Assembly (NCBI RefSeq): GCF_008042075.1
Contig: NZ_RDBN01000005.1
Location: forward strand, 212,021-250,429
Reading direction: 5' to 3'
Length of the DNA: 38,409 nt
DNA from: Streptomyces sp. UW30
Lineage (GTDB): Bacteria > Actinomycetota > Actinomycetes > Streptomycetales > Streptomycetaceae
In this document: positions 7,203 through 14,616 of the stretch, in pieces
How positions within the stretch are numbered: position 1 is the stretch's first letter
Layout: each line of letters begins with the position of its first letter
The notes under the pieces: model-generated
Seen by the model: the letters and a program-made list of their open reading frames with translations, nothing else
Databases searched by the model: none
What the model was told of the DNA's origin: nothing
Position numbers and translations under genes: made by a program

Positions 7203-8357
7203 ATGAGCGACAGGCACATCAGTCAGCATTTCGAGACCCTTGCGATCCACGCCGGCAACACCGCCGATCCCCTCACCGGCGCGGTCGTCCCGCCGATCTA
7301 CCAGGTCTCGACCTACAAGCAGGACGGCGTCGGCGGCCTGCGTGGGGGCTACGAGTACAGCCGTAGCGCCAATCCGACCAGGACTGCCCTGGAGGAGAAC
7401 CTCGCCGCCCTGGAGGGCGGCCGACGAGGGCTTGCGTTCGCGTCCGGACTGGCGGCCGAGGACTGCCTGTTGCGTACGCTGCTCAGCCCGGGCGACCACG
7501 TGGTCATCCCCAATGACGCGTACGGCGGCACGTTCCGGCTGTTCGCGAAGGTCGTTGCCCGGTGGGGGGTGGAGTGGTCGGTCGCCGACACCAGTGACCC
7601 GGCCTCCGTACGGGCCGCCATCACCCCGAAGACCAAGGTCGTCTGGGTGGAGACCCCCTCCAACCCGCTGCTCGGCATCACCGACATCGCCGTCGTCGCG
7701 CAGATCGCCCGGGACGCGGGCGCGAAGCTCGTCGTCGACAACACCTTCGCCACGCCGTATCTCCAGCAGCCGCTGTCCCTCGGCGCGGATGTGGTGGTGC
7801 ACTCCCTGACCAAGTACATGGGCGGGCACTCGGACGTCGTCGGCGGTGCGCTGATCGTCAGTGACCCGGATCTGGGCGACGAACTGGCCTTCCACCAGAA
7901 CGCCATGGGCGCCGTCGCCGGGCCCTTCGACTCCTGGCTGGTGCTGCGCGGCACCAAGACGCTGTCGGTGCGCATGGACCGGCACAGCGAGAACGCCGCG
8001 AAGATCGCCGACATGCTGACCCGGCACGCGCGCGTGACGCGCGTCCTGTACCCGGGTCTGCCCGAGCACCCCGGTCACGAGGTCGCCGCCAAGCAGATGA
8101 AGACGTTCGGCGGCATGGTCTCCTTCCAGGTCACGGGTGGGGAGGAGGCCGCCGTCGAGGTCTGCAACCGCGCCAAGGTGTTCACGCTCGGCGAGTCCCT
8201 GGGCGGCGTCGAGTCCCTCATCGAGCACCCGGGACGCATGACCCACGCCTCGGTGACCGGCTCGGCCCTGGAGGTGCCCGCCGACCTCGTCCGCCTCTCC
8301 GTGGGCATCGAGAACGTCGATGACCTTCTGGAGGACCTTCAGCAGGCGCTCGGCTAG
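7203..8357 (+). CDS. metB: Cystathionine gamma-synthase
   Basis: This 384-aa PLP enzyme of the Cys/Met metabolism family condenses an activated homoserine with cysteine to give cystathionine. The motifs run in order: THAG-type start (ETLAIHAGN), YEYSRSANPTR, the VDNTFATPYLQ Asp region, and the PLP lysine in HSLTKYMGGHSDVVGG (Lys204). It ends with GESLGGVESLIEHPGRMTH. The ATG at 7203 fits the family's usual length. There is no ribosome-binding site, suggesting a leaderless transcript. In actinobacteria the same fold can also act as a cystathionine gamma-lyase or in reverse transsulfuration, and sequence alone does not separate these. It is monocistronic, with a convergent gene downstream. Confidence 0.93.
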   Translation: MSDRHISQHFETLAIHAGNTADPLTGAVVPPIYQVSTYKQDGVGGLRGGYEYSRSANPTRTALEENLAALEGGRRGLAFASGLAAEDCLLRTLLSPGDHVVIPNDAYGGTFRLFAKVVARWGVEWSVADTSDPASVRAAITPKTKVVWVETPSNPLLGITDIAVVAQIARDAGAKLVVDNTFATPYLQQPLSLGADVVVHSLTKYMGGHSDVVGGALIVSDPDLGDELAFHQNAMGAVAGPFDSWLVLRGTKTLSVRMDRHSENAAKIADMLTRHARVTRVLYPGLPEHPGHEVAAKQMKTFGGMVSFQVTGGEEAAVEVCNRAKVFTLGESLGGVESLIEHPGRMTHASVTGSALEVPADLVRLSVGIENVDDLLEDLQQALG

Positions 8358-8394
8358 GGGCCGGGGCACGGGCCACGGGCGCAGCGAAAAGGTT

Positions 8395-8643
8395 TCACCA
8401 GCCCGTCAGGGGTGGAGTCGTCTCCGACGGCGGCTCCACCCACGGGCGGGCCACCAGCGCCCACACCACGAACGTCACCATCGCCGCGAACAGCAGCAGG
8501 TACGTCAGCCGTACGACGACCCTCCTGCGGCGCAGCAGGCGGCCACCTCGGCGTACGACCTCCGCGTACAGCTCCGGCGGCACGGGCGGCGGCGTGCTCT
8601 CCATGATCCGTCGGGCGGCCGCTTCCCGCTGGGTACGGTTCAC
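8395..8643 (-). CDS. Small single-pass membrane protein, partner of the sigma-like gene
   Basis: This 82-aa protein has a basic cytoplasmic N-terminus (about 1-44), one transmembrane helix (about 45-66, RLTYLLLFAAMVTFVVWALVA) and a short outer tail rich in Pro/Thr. GTG 8643 overlaps the TGA of the upstream sigma-like gene as GTGA, so translation is coupled. Size, topology and gene order resemble small anti-sigma or sigma-tethering proteins. However, no zinc-binding anti-sigma motif (HxxxCxxC) is present, so that role is inferred from position only. Confidence 0.85.
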   Translation of the reverse strand: MNRTQREAAARRIMESTPPPVPPELYAEVVRRGGRLLRRRRVVVRLTYLLLFAAMVTFVVWALVARPWVEPPSETTPPLTGW

Positions 8644-9152
8644 GGCGACACCACCTTCGCTCCCAGCACGCTCGGCGCCGGACCCCGCGGCGGATGCAGC
8701 AGTGTGGCCGTCGCCCGGTCGCAGATCGCGTGCACGCGTTCCCTGGGCAGACCCAGCAGAGCCGCCACCTGTTCCTCGGCGACGCCCTCATACAGCCGCA
8801 GGACCAGGATCAGGCGTTCCTGCGGTGAGAGCCTCGCCAGCGGGCCGTCCGCGTGCGGGCGGGATCGGCCGAGGGCGCCCAGGCCGCCGTACTGGTGCCA
8901 GGCGGCCCGCGAGAAGCGGGTGGCCAGATACTGGCGGGCCCGGTCGTACGGGTCCTCGCCGCGCAGTCGGTCCCAGCACGCGTACGTGTGCGCGAGGGAC
9001 AGCGTCAGCAGGCGCCGCGCGCGCGGGTTGTCGTCCCTCGGCTCAGCGGTGAGCAGCGTGGCGGCATGCAGCAGCCGCCCGGCCGCGCCCGCGACGAACG
9101 CCTCGAACTCCCGGTCCCGGCGGGCGTCCTGGACCGCCTTGCGTCGTCCCAC
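8640..9152 (-). CDS. ECF/SigE-family RNA polymerase sigma factor-like protein
   Basis: This 170-aa protein has an N-terminal half (FEAFVAGAAGRLLHAATLLT, then YACWDRLRGEDPYDRARQYL) that follows region 2 of SigE-family ECF sigma factors, but its promoter-melting segment is weakly conserved. Region 4 is clear: LSPQERLILVLRLYEGVAEEQVAALLGLPRERVHAICDRA, a sigma-70-type helix-turn-helix at about 108-150. The start is GTG 9152, with GGGAGGGG just upstream. It is followed in a GTGA overlap by a small membrane protein that may hold or regulate it. Whether it still directs transcription is uncertain given the weak region 2. Confidence 0.8.
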   Translation of the reverse strand: MGRRKAVQDARRDREFEAFVAGAAGRLLHAATLLTAEPRDDNPRARRLLTLSLAHTYACWDRLRGEDPYDRARQYLATRFSRAAWHQYGGLGALGRSRPHADGPLARLSPQERLILVLRLYEGVAEEQVAALLGLPRERVHAICDRATATLLHPPRGPAPSVLGAKVVSP

Positions 9153-9340
9153 CGCCCCTCCCGCCTGACCGCGTCCTGAGGAACCCGTCCCCGCTGCGTA
9201 CGTGACATTCCGGCCGCGTACGAGGAGGACCCGGTTTCATATGAGGCCAGCGACGGCCCCGGGTCAAGAGCCGGGAGCGGATCACGCGCGCCCACGCGCG
9301 TGCCCGTCGCGGAATGCGTGCGGGCGGTAACCCTTCAGTA

Positions 9341-9394
9341 CGGTCAGGTCGCCCAGGACGATCAGGTCGCCCAGGACGGTCAGGTCGCCGCGTT
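9341..9394. repeat. 18-bp tandem repeat spanning the marR-like stop codon
   Basis: Three 18-bp units begin at 9341, 9359 and 9377 (core tcaggtcgcccagga). The first two are nearly identical and the third diverges after tcaggtcgcc. The third unit holds the last codons and stop of the MarR gene, and the other two lie just beyond it, so each carries a copy of the ACC-TGA end. It looks like slippage duplication of the gene's 3' end. Confidence 0.75.
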
Positions 9395-9904
9395 CGGCTC
9401 CGCGCCCGAGATCCCCTGGGCCGCCATCCGGGTGGACAACGCGGTGTTGAAGCGGGTGAGCAGCGCACAGAACGACTCGCGCTCCTCGGGCGCCCAGTCG
9501 TGCGTCAGCTCGGCCATCAACTGTCGCCGGGACGAGCGCACTTCCTCCAGTCGCGACTGCCCGCGCGGCGACAGCTGGAGCACCACCGCGCGCCCGTCCT
9601 CCGGGTGCGAGGTCCGCTTGACGAGCCCCGTGTCGACGAGCGGCGCCACCTGCCGGGTGACCGTCGACGAGTCGATCCCCATGCTCGCGGCGAGCGCCTT
9701 GACCCCCATGGGGCCTTCCTTGTCGAGGCGGTTGAGCAGCAGGTATGCGGCGCGGTCCATGGAGTTGCGCACCTGCCCGACCCCACCGAGCCGGGTCTGT
9801 TCGGCACGGCGGGCGAACACCGCCACCTCGTGCTGCAGCGTGTCGAGGAGACCGCTGTCAACGACGGTCGTCATGTCCATCGACATTTCAGGTGTTGTGG
9901 GCAT
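9380..9904 (-). CDS. MarR-family transcriptional regulator
   Basis: This 174-aa protein carries a MarR winged-helix domain at about 55-130: GVKALAASMGIDSSTVTRQVAPLVDTGLVKRTSHPEDGRAVVLQLSPRG, with the wing carrying the usual D-R basic tip. MarR proteins bind short palindromes as dimers and usually respond to phenolic or oxidative signals. It is divergent from ilvA with 145 bp between them. A perfect palindrome CTTCATGAAG lies 14 bp upstream of its start, so autoregulation is likely and control of ilvA is possible. No Shine-Dalgarno precedes ATG 9904; later in-frame ATGs at codons 8 and 10 are alternatives. Confidence 0.9.
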   Translation of the reverse strand: MPTTPEMSMDMTTVVDSGLLDTLQHEVAVFARRAEQTRLGGVGQVRNSMDRAAYLLLNRLDKEGPMGVKALAASMGIDSSTVTRQVAPLVDTGLVKRTSHPEDGRAVVLQLSPRGQSRLEEVRSSRRQLMAELTHDWAPEERESFCALLTRFNTALSTRMAAQGISGAEPNAAT

Positions 9905-9917
9905 GGCCGGGGGCTCA

Positions 9918-9927
9918 CTTCATGAAG
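9918..9927. promoter_or_regulatory. Candidate MarR operator palindrome
   Basis: CTTCATGAAG is a perfect 10-bp palindrome in the divergent MarR/ilvA intergenic region, 14 bp before the MarR start. Position and symmetry suit a MarR dimer. Binding itself is inferred. Confidence 0.45.
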
Positions 9928-10049
9928 GGGGTGCTGGGTTGGGGGACAGGGTACGCGGCCCGGACCCGGGGTGTACCGGGGCTGCGGAAACCCATCTCGG
10001 TGCTTGGTCACACCGGGGCCTTGCGCCTGTGAACTGCGAGACTTGTGTC

Positions 10050-11279
10050 ATGAGCTACCGCACGGCTGACTCCTTGCCTCCCGTCACGCTCGACGATGTA
10101 CGCGGCGCGCAGAAGATGCTGACGGGCGTGGCGCGGGTGACGGCGATGGAGGGCAGCAGGCACCTGTCCCAGCTGGTGGGCGCGCCGGTGCACTTCAAGT
10201 GCGAGAACCTCCAGCGGACGGGATCGTTCAAGCTGCGCGGCGCCTATGTGCGCATCGCCGGGCTGCTCCCGGAGGAGCGCGCGGCGGGGGTCGTGGCGGC
10301 GAGCGCCGGCAATCACGCGCAGGGCGTCGCCCTGGCGTCGTCGCTGCTCGGCGTGCGCTCGACGGTGTTCATGCCGAAGGGCGCCCCGCTGCCGAAGATC
10401 AGCGCCACGCAGGACTACGGCGCCGAGGTGCGCCTGCACGGGCAGGTCGTCGACGAGACGCTGGCGGCGGCGCAGGAGTACGCGGCCGAGACGGGCGCGG
10501 TGTTCATCCACCCCTTCGACCACCCGGACGTCATCGCAGGTCAGGGCACGGTCGGCCTGGAGATCCTGGAGCAGTGCCCGGAGGCGCGCACGATCGTCGT
10601 CGGCATCGGCGGGGGAGGGCTCGCGGCGGGCATCGCGACGGCGGTGAAGTCGCTGCGGCCCGACGTGCGCATCGTGGGCGTGCAGGCGGCGGGCGCGGCG
10701 GCGTACCCGCCCTCGCTGGCGGCAGGGCGGCCGGTGGCGGTGGAGAACCCGGTGACGATGGCCGACGGCATCAAGGTCGGCCGGCCCGGTGACGTGCCGT
10801 TCCGGATCATCGGCGATCTCGTGGACGAGGTCCGCACGGTCACCGAGGACGCGCTGGCCACCGCCCTGCTGCTGTGCCTGGAGCGGGCCAAGCTGGTCGT
10901 CGAACCGGCCGGGGCGAGTCCGGTCGCGGCGCTGCTGAGCGACCCGGGCGCGTTCGACGGCCCGGTCGTCGCGGTGCTCTCCGGCGGCAACGTCGACCCG
11001 GTGCTGCTCCAGCGCGTCCTGCGGCACGGCATGGCCGCGCAGGGCCGCTACCTGGCCGTACGCCTGCGGCTGACGGACCGGCCGGGCGCGCTCGCCACAC
11101 TTCTGGGGGTGTTGTCAGTGGTGGACGCTAACGTCCTCGATGTGAGCCACGTACGGACCGACCCACGGCTCGGGCTCACGGAGGCGGAGGTCGAGCTGCA
11201 CCTGGAGACGAAGGGCCCCGTGCACTGCGTCGAGGTCGGCCAAGCCCTGCGCGAGGCGGGCTACACCGTCATCGGCTGA
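10050..11279 (+). CDS. ilvA: Threonine ammonia-lyase (threonine dehydratase)
   Basis: This 409-aa PLP enzyme converts threonine to 2-oxobutanoate, the entry step to isoleucine. The PLP lysine is Lys61 in TGSFKLRGAY. The SAGNHAQGVA substrate loop, the GGGGLAAG phosphate-binding loop and the C-terminal LSGGNVD follow. The tail (about 335-409, LAVRLRLTDRPGALATLLGVLS) is a single ACT domain. This is the short form with one ACT domain, common in actinobacteria, rather than the long enterobacterial IlvA with two. ATG 10050 has no Shine-Dalgarno (only GCGAG about 11 nt upstream). A catabolic role is an alternative. Confidence 0.93.
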   Translation: MSYRTADSLPPVTLDDVRGAQKMLTGVARVTAMEGSRHLSQLVGAPVHFKCENLQRTGSFKLRGAYVRIAGLLPEERAAGVVAASAGNHAQGVALASSLLGVRSTVFMPKGAPLPKISATQDYGAEVRLHGQVVDETLAAAQEYAAETGAVFIHPFDHPDVIAGQGTVGLEILEQCPEARTIVVGIGGGGLAAGIATAVKSLRPDVRIVGVQAAGAAAYPPSLAAGRPVAVENPVTMADGIKVGRPGDVPFRIIGDLVDEVRTVTEDALATALLLCLERAKLVVEPAGASPVAALLSDPGAFDGPVVAVLSGGNVDPVLLQRVLRHGMAAQGRYLAVRLRLTDRPGALATLLGVLSVVDANVLDVSHVRTDPRLGLTEAEVELHLETKGPVHCVEVGQALREAGYTVIG

Positions 11280-11340
11280 GGCGGCGCGGCGGGCGAAAGT
11301 CCAGGTCGGAGGCTCTTTGTCACTCATTCGGGTAAGTCCA

Positions 11341-11369
11341 TTGAGAGACGCGATACATCGCGTTATGGT
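11341..11369 (+). promoter_or_regulatory. Promoter with embedded operator for the ABC exporter
   Basis: TTGAGA (11341-11346), a 17-nt spacer and TATGGT (11364-11369) form a good housekeeping promoter. A perfect inverted repeat CGCGAT-AC-ATCGCG (11349-11362) occupies nearly the whole spacer, so a bound dimer would block RNA polymerase. The transcript would start near 11376, about 77 nt before the ATG. The binder is not identified; such sites before DrrAB-type exporters are usually read by TetR or PadR repressors. Confidence 0.7.
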
Positions 11370-11452
11370 GTGTCTCGTGAATCCGCCACTGCAATGAATG
11401 AAAAGTGCAAACCTAGGCTTTCCGAAGCTTCCCCGATGACGTGGAGACTCAT

Positions 11453-12433
11453 ATGCCAGGCGCCATCTATGCCGAAGGCCTGGTGAAGACCTTCGGTGAC
11501 GTAAGGGCTCTGGACGGTGTCGACCTCGATGTCCCCGAGGGCACCGTCCTGGGTCTGCTCGGGCCGAATGGCGCGGGCAAGACGACGGCCGTCCGCTGTC
11601 TGACGACCCTGCTGCAGCCGGACAGCGGCTCGGCGGTCGTCGCCGGTGTCGACGTCCTCAAACATCCCGACGCCGTCCGCCGCTCCATCGGCCTGTCCGG
11701 CCAGTTCGCCGCCGTCGACGAGTACCTCACCGGCCGCGAGAACCTCCAGATGGTCGGCCAGCTCTACCAGATGAAGGCCAAGGCGGCGAAGGCCCGCGCG
11801 GTCGAGCTGCTGGAGCAGTTCGATCTCGCCGACGCCGCGGACCGGCCCACGAAGACCTACTCCGGAGGTATGCGCCGCCGCCTCGACCTCGCGGCAGCCC
11901 TGGTGGTCTCACCGCCCGTGATGTTCATGGACGAGCCGACCACCGGCCTCGACCCGCGCAACCGCCAGCTGCTGTGGGAGGTCATCAAACAACTGGTCTC
12001 GGGCGGTACGACGCTGCTGCTGACCACCCAGTACCTCGAAGAGGCCGACCACCTGGCACACGAGATCGCCGTCGTCGACCACGGCCATGTCATCGCCACC
12101 GGCACCTCCGACCAGCTCAAGGCCCGCACGGGCGGCGAGCGCGTCGAGGTCGTGGTGCACGAGCGCGACGACATACAGACCGCCTCGCAGGTACTGAGCG
12201 GCTTCGGCAAGGGCGACACCACGGTCGAGGACCACATGCGCAAGCTCACCGTGCCCGTGACCGGTGGCGCCAAGCTCCTCGCCGAGGTCATCCGTGAGCT
12301 CGACACCCGTGGCATCGAGATCGACGACATCGGGCTGCGCCGCCCCACCCTCGACGACGTGTTCCTGTCCCTGACGGGCCATGCGGCAGAGGCCAAGGCC
12401 GAGGAGAACGACGCAAAGGAGGCCGCGAAGTGA
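11453..12433 (+). CDS. DrrA-type ABC transporter ATP-binding protein
   Basis: This 326-aa ATPase subunit of an ABC-2 exporter carries Walker A GPNGAGKT (37-44), the Q-loop region SGQFAAVDEYLTGREN, the signature YSGGMRRRLDLAAAL, Walker B VMFMDEPTTGLDPR, and the H-loop region LLTTQYLEEADHLA. A C-terminal extension with GIEIDDIGLRRPTLDDVFL is typical of the DrrA/daunorubicin-resistance group. ATG 11453 is preferred because GGAG lies 6 nt upstream; GTG 11441 is an in-frame alternative. Its TGA overlaps the permease start as GTGA. The pair likely exports a hydrophobic metabolite, lipid or drug; the substrate cannot be read from sequence. Confidence 0.95.
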   Translation: MPGAIYAEGLVKTFGDVRALDGVDLDVPEGTVLGLLGPNGAGKTTAVRCLTTLLQPDSGSAVVAGVDVLKHPDAVRRSIGLSGQFAAVDEYLTGRENLQMVGQLYQMKAKAAKARAVELLEQFDLADAADRPTKTYSGGMRRRLDLAAALVVSPPVMFMDEPTTGLDPRNRQLLWEVIKQLVSGGTTLLLTTQYLEEADHLAHEIAVVDHGHVIATGTSDQLKARTGGERVEVVVHERDDIQTASQVLSGFGKGDTTVEDHMRKLTVPVTGGAKLLAEVIRELDTRGIEIDDIGLRRPTLDDVFLSLTGHAAEAKAEENDAKEAAK

Positions 12434-13287
12434 GCGCCATCACCGACGCCGTGCGGGTCGCGCCGGCCGGAAACCCGTTCAGCCAGTCCGTCCGGGACTC
12501 GATGGTCGTCGCGAAACGCAACCTGATCCGGATGTCCCGGATCCCGGAGATGATCATCTACGGGCTCATCCAGCCCATCATGTTCGTCGTGTTGTTCACG
12601 TACGTCTTCGGCGGATCCATGCAGATCGGCAACAGCACCAGCGCCGCCGACTACAAGAACTTCCTCATGGCGGGCATCTTCGCGCAGACCGTCACCTTCG
12701 CCACCGCCAGCTCCGGCGCGGGCATCGCCGACGACATGCACAAGGGCCTCATCGACCGCTTCCGCTCCCTGCCCATGGCACGCGGCGCGGTGCTGACCGG
12801 GCGCACCTTCGCCGACTCCGTACAGACGGCCCTGACGCTGGTCGTGCTGGCCGTGGTCGCACTCTTGGTCGGCTGGCGTGTGGGCTCGAACGGCGACACG
12901 AACGCGGGCAGGGTCCTCGGTGCCTTCGGTCTGCTGCTTCTGCTCGGCTACGCGTTCACCTGGATCGGCGCGCTGATCGGGATGTCCGTGAAGACCCCTG
13001 AGGCGGCCACGTCCAGCGGGCTGATCTGGCTGTTCCCGGTCACGTTCATCTCGAACGCGTTCGTGGACACCAGCCACATGACCCCGTGGCTGCGGCACGT
13101 CGCCGACTGGAACCCCTTCAGTGCCACGGTCCAGGCCTGTCGTGAGCTCTTCGCCAACCCGGGGGTCTCACACTCGGACGCCTGGCCCATGCAGCACCCG
13201 GTGTGGGCCTCGCTGATCTACTCGCTCCTGATCATCGCCATATTCCGCACCCTGGCGGTCCGGAAGTACCGCTCCGCGACGGCATGA
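12430..13287 (+). CDS. DrrB-type ABC-2 permease
   Basis: This 285-aa membrane protein has six hydrophobic segments and the ABC-2 permease pattern: a cytoplasmic N-terminus, a first helix at MIIYGLIQPIMFVVLFTYVFGG, the coupling-helix stretch HKGLIDRFRSLPMARGAVLTGR, and the conserved late motif NPFSATVQACRELF. It starts at GTG 12430, overlapping the ATPase stop by 4 nt, so subunits are made in step. It forms a dimer with two ATPase copies in the cytoplasmic membrane. A strong hairpin follows 4 nt after its stop. Confidence 0.94.
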   Translation: MSAITDAVRVAPAGNPFSQSVRDSMVVAKRNLIRMSRIPEMIIYGLIQPIMFVVLFTYVFGGSMQIGNSTSAADYKNFLMAGIFAQTVTFATASSGAGIADDMHKGLIDRFRSLPMARGAVLTGRTFADSVQTALTLVVLAVVALLVGWRVGSNGDTNAGRVLGAFGLLLLLGYAFTWIGALIGMSVKTPEAATSSGLIWLFPVTFISNAFVDTSHMTPWLRHVADWNPFSATVQACRELFANPGVSHSDAWPMQHPVWASLIYSLLIIAIFRTLAVRKYRSATA

Positions 13288-13290
13288 CGA

Positions 13291-13321
13291 AGCCCCCGGC
13301 GCCGGGAGGCGGCCGGGGGCT
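13291..13321. terminator. Bidirectional terminator hairpin
   Basis: A perfect 10-bp stem, agcccccggc (13291-13300) and gccgggggct (13312-13321), with an 11-nt loop. It sits between the convergent ABC permease (stop 13287) and greA (stop 13359) and can serve both. Confidence 0.8.
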
Positions 13322-13358
13322 CGCGGAAGGAATGGTCCTGCTGGTCCTGAGGGCGGAG

Positions 13359-13859
13359 TCAGCCGTTGTAGGGCTCGGCCTTCAGGATCCTCACCGAGGC
13401 GGTCTTGCCGTTCGGCAGCTCGTAGTCCGCGTCCTCGCCGACCTTGTGGCCGATCACGCCGGAGCCCAGCGGGGACTGCGGCGAGTACGTCTCGATGTCC
13501 GAGCTCGCGTACTCGCGCGAGGCGAGCAGGAAGGTCGTGGTGTCGTCCTCGTCACCGTCGAAGGCGATCGTCACGACCATGCCGGGCGCCACCGCACCGT
13601 CCGCCGAAGCCGGCGCCTCGCCGACCTTGGCGTTCTCCAGGAGCTGGGTCAGCTGGCGCACACGGAGCTCCTGCTTGCCCTGCTCCTCCTTGGCCGCGTG
13701 GTACCCGCCGTTCTCGCGCAGGTCGCCCTCCTCGCGCGCGGCCGCGATCTTGGCGGCGATCTCAGTGCGCGCAGGACCAGACAGGTACTCCAGCTCGGCC
13801 TTGAGCTGGTTGTACGCCTCCTGGGTCAGCCAGGTGACGTTCTCGCTGGTCTGGGTCAC
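13359..13859 (-). CDS. greA: Transcription elongation factor GreA
   Basis: This 166-aa factor binds RNA polymerase through its secondary channel and stimulates cleavage of backtracked RNA. The N-terminal coiled coil carries the family motifs TWLTQEAYNQLKAELEYL, ARTEIAAKIAAAREEGDLRENGGYHAAKEEQG (with the acidic tip D/E residues), and the C-terminal FKBP-like domain ends with SPLGSGVIGHKVGEDADYELPNGK. GTG 13859 is chosen because GAGGAG lies 6 nt upstream and the length then matches the family; the ATG further up at 13889 would add ten non-conserved residues. In many actinobacteria it sits beside DUF4307 and mca, as here. Confidence 0.97.
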   Translation of the reverse strand: MTQTSENVTWLTQEAYNQLKAELEYLSGPARTEIAAKIAAAREEGDLRENGGYHAAKEEQGKQELRVRQLTQLLENAKVGEAPASADGAVAPGMVVTIAFDGDEDDTTTFLLASREYASSDIETYSPQSPLGSGVIGHKVGEDADYELPNGKTASVRILKAEPYNG

Positions 13860-14070
13860 AGGTGCTCCTCGTAGGTACTGGGAATACAAAGCATCGCCCT
13901 ACCCAGAAGGATGTTCCTTCATGGAAGGGCGAAACCACGAGCCTAACAATTCAAAGGCCGAAGGGGGAGGACATAAGCCATCAGAATCGCATCAACGCAG
14001 GTCAGCGCTTACGTATTCAGGGTGAACCCGGTCGGTGCCGGTCAAGTGCGGTCGTATCCGGTCGACCGGA

Positions 14071-14469
14071 TCAGCCGGCGTGGCAGCCGAGCAGTTCGGC
14101 CGTCGTCCCCTGGGACGTCGTGCGGAGCGTGACGACCTTGTCGATCCGGGTGGCGTCGCCGTCGAAGCGGAAGTCGGCCCGGCCCACCTCGGCACCGCTC
14201 TCCGCCTGGGAGCGCAGGGTGCAGTAGCCGGAGGCGCCGGCGTCCTTGCGGACCTCCAGATGCACCTTCACCGCGTCCTTCTGGGCGTCGAACTCGATCA
14301 CCTCGGCGCTGATCTTGTTCTGGCCGACGTAGTGATAGGCGAAATAGCCGATCAGTCCCAGCAGTAGCGCCCCGAGGACGGCGCCGACGACCTTGAGCGT
14401 GCGGTCGGCGCGTGCGTCCGAGGAGCGGCCGTAGCGGCCCTCGGGCAGGCGCGTGCTCGCCGTGCTCAT
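14071..14469 (-). CDS. DUF4307 membrane protein
   Basis: This 132-aa protein has a short cytoplasmic N-terminus (LPEGRYGRSSDARADRTLK), one transmembrane helix (about 26-46, VVGAVLGALLLGLIGYFAYHY) and an outer beta-rich domain with two cysteines (GYCTLRSQ and LLGCHAG), which could form a disulfide. The pattern matches DUF4307, found next to greA and mca across actinobacteria. GAGAGGA precedes ATG 14469. It is divergent from mca across 147 bp. The function is unknown, and the conserved location hints at an envelope role. The 211 bp between it and greA hold no gene and no clear promoter. Confidence 0.88.
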   Translation of the reverse strand: MSTASTRLPEGRYGRSSDARADRTLKVVGAVLGALLLGLIGYFAYHYVGQNKISAEVIEFDAQKDAVKVHLEVRKDAGASGYCTLRSQAESGAEVGRADFRFDGDATRIDKVVTLRTTSQGTTAELLGCHAG

Positions 14470-14530
14470 GATCGTCCTCTCCGCCGGGCGGGACCGATGT
14501 CCCGAAAGAGGGGCCTGGGGGCCGTACCGC

Positions 14531-14556
14531 GGAATTATCCGCCCCTCGATTCGGTC
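14531..14556 (+). promoter_or_regulatory. Near-consensus sigma-R promoter of mca
   Basis: GGAAT (14531-14535), exactly 18 nt, then GTC (14554-14556), one base off the GGAAT-N18-GTT consensus. It lies about 60 nt before the mca start. From memory, mca belongs to the SigR regulon in S. coelicolor, which agrees with this site. A second possible -10, TATAGA, lies at 14559-14564 without a matching -35. Confidence 0.6.
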
Positions 14557-14616
14557 ACTATAGAAGCCGCCGATCGCACCGGGGCACACCGGGGCGCCGA
14601 CTATGAGGATTGAGTC

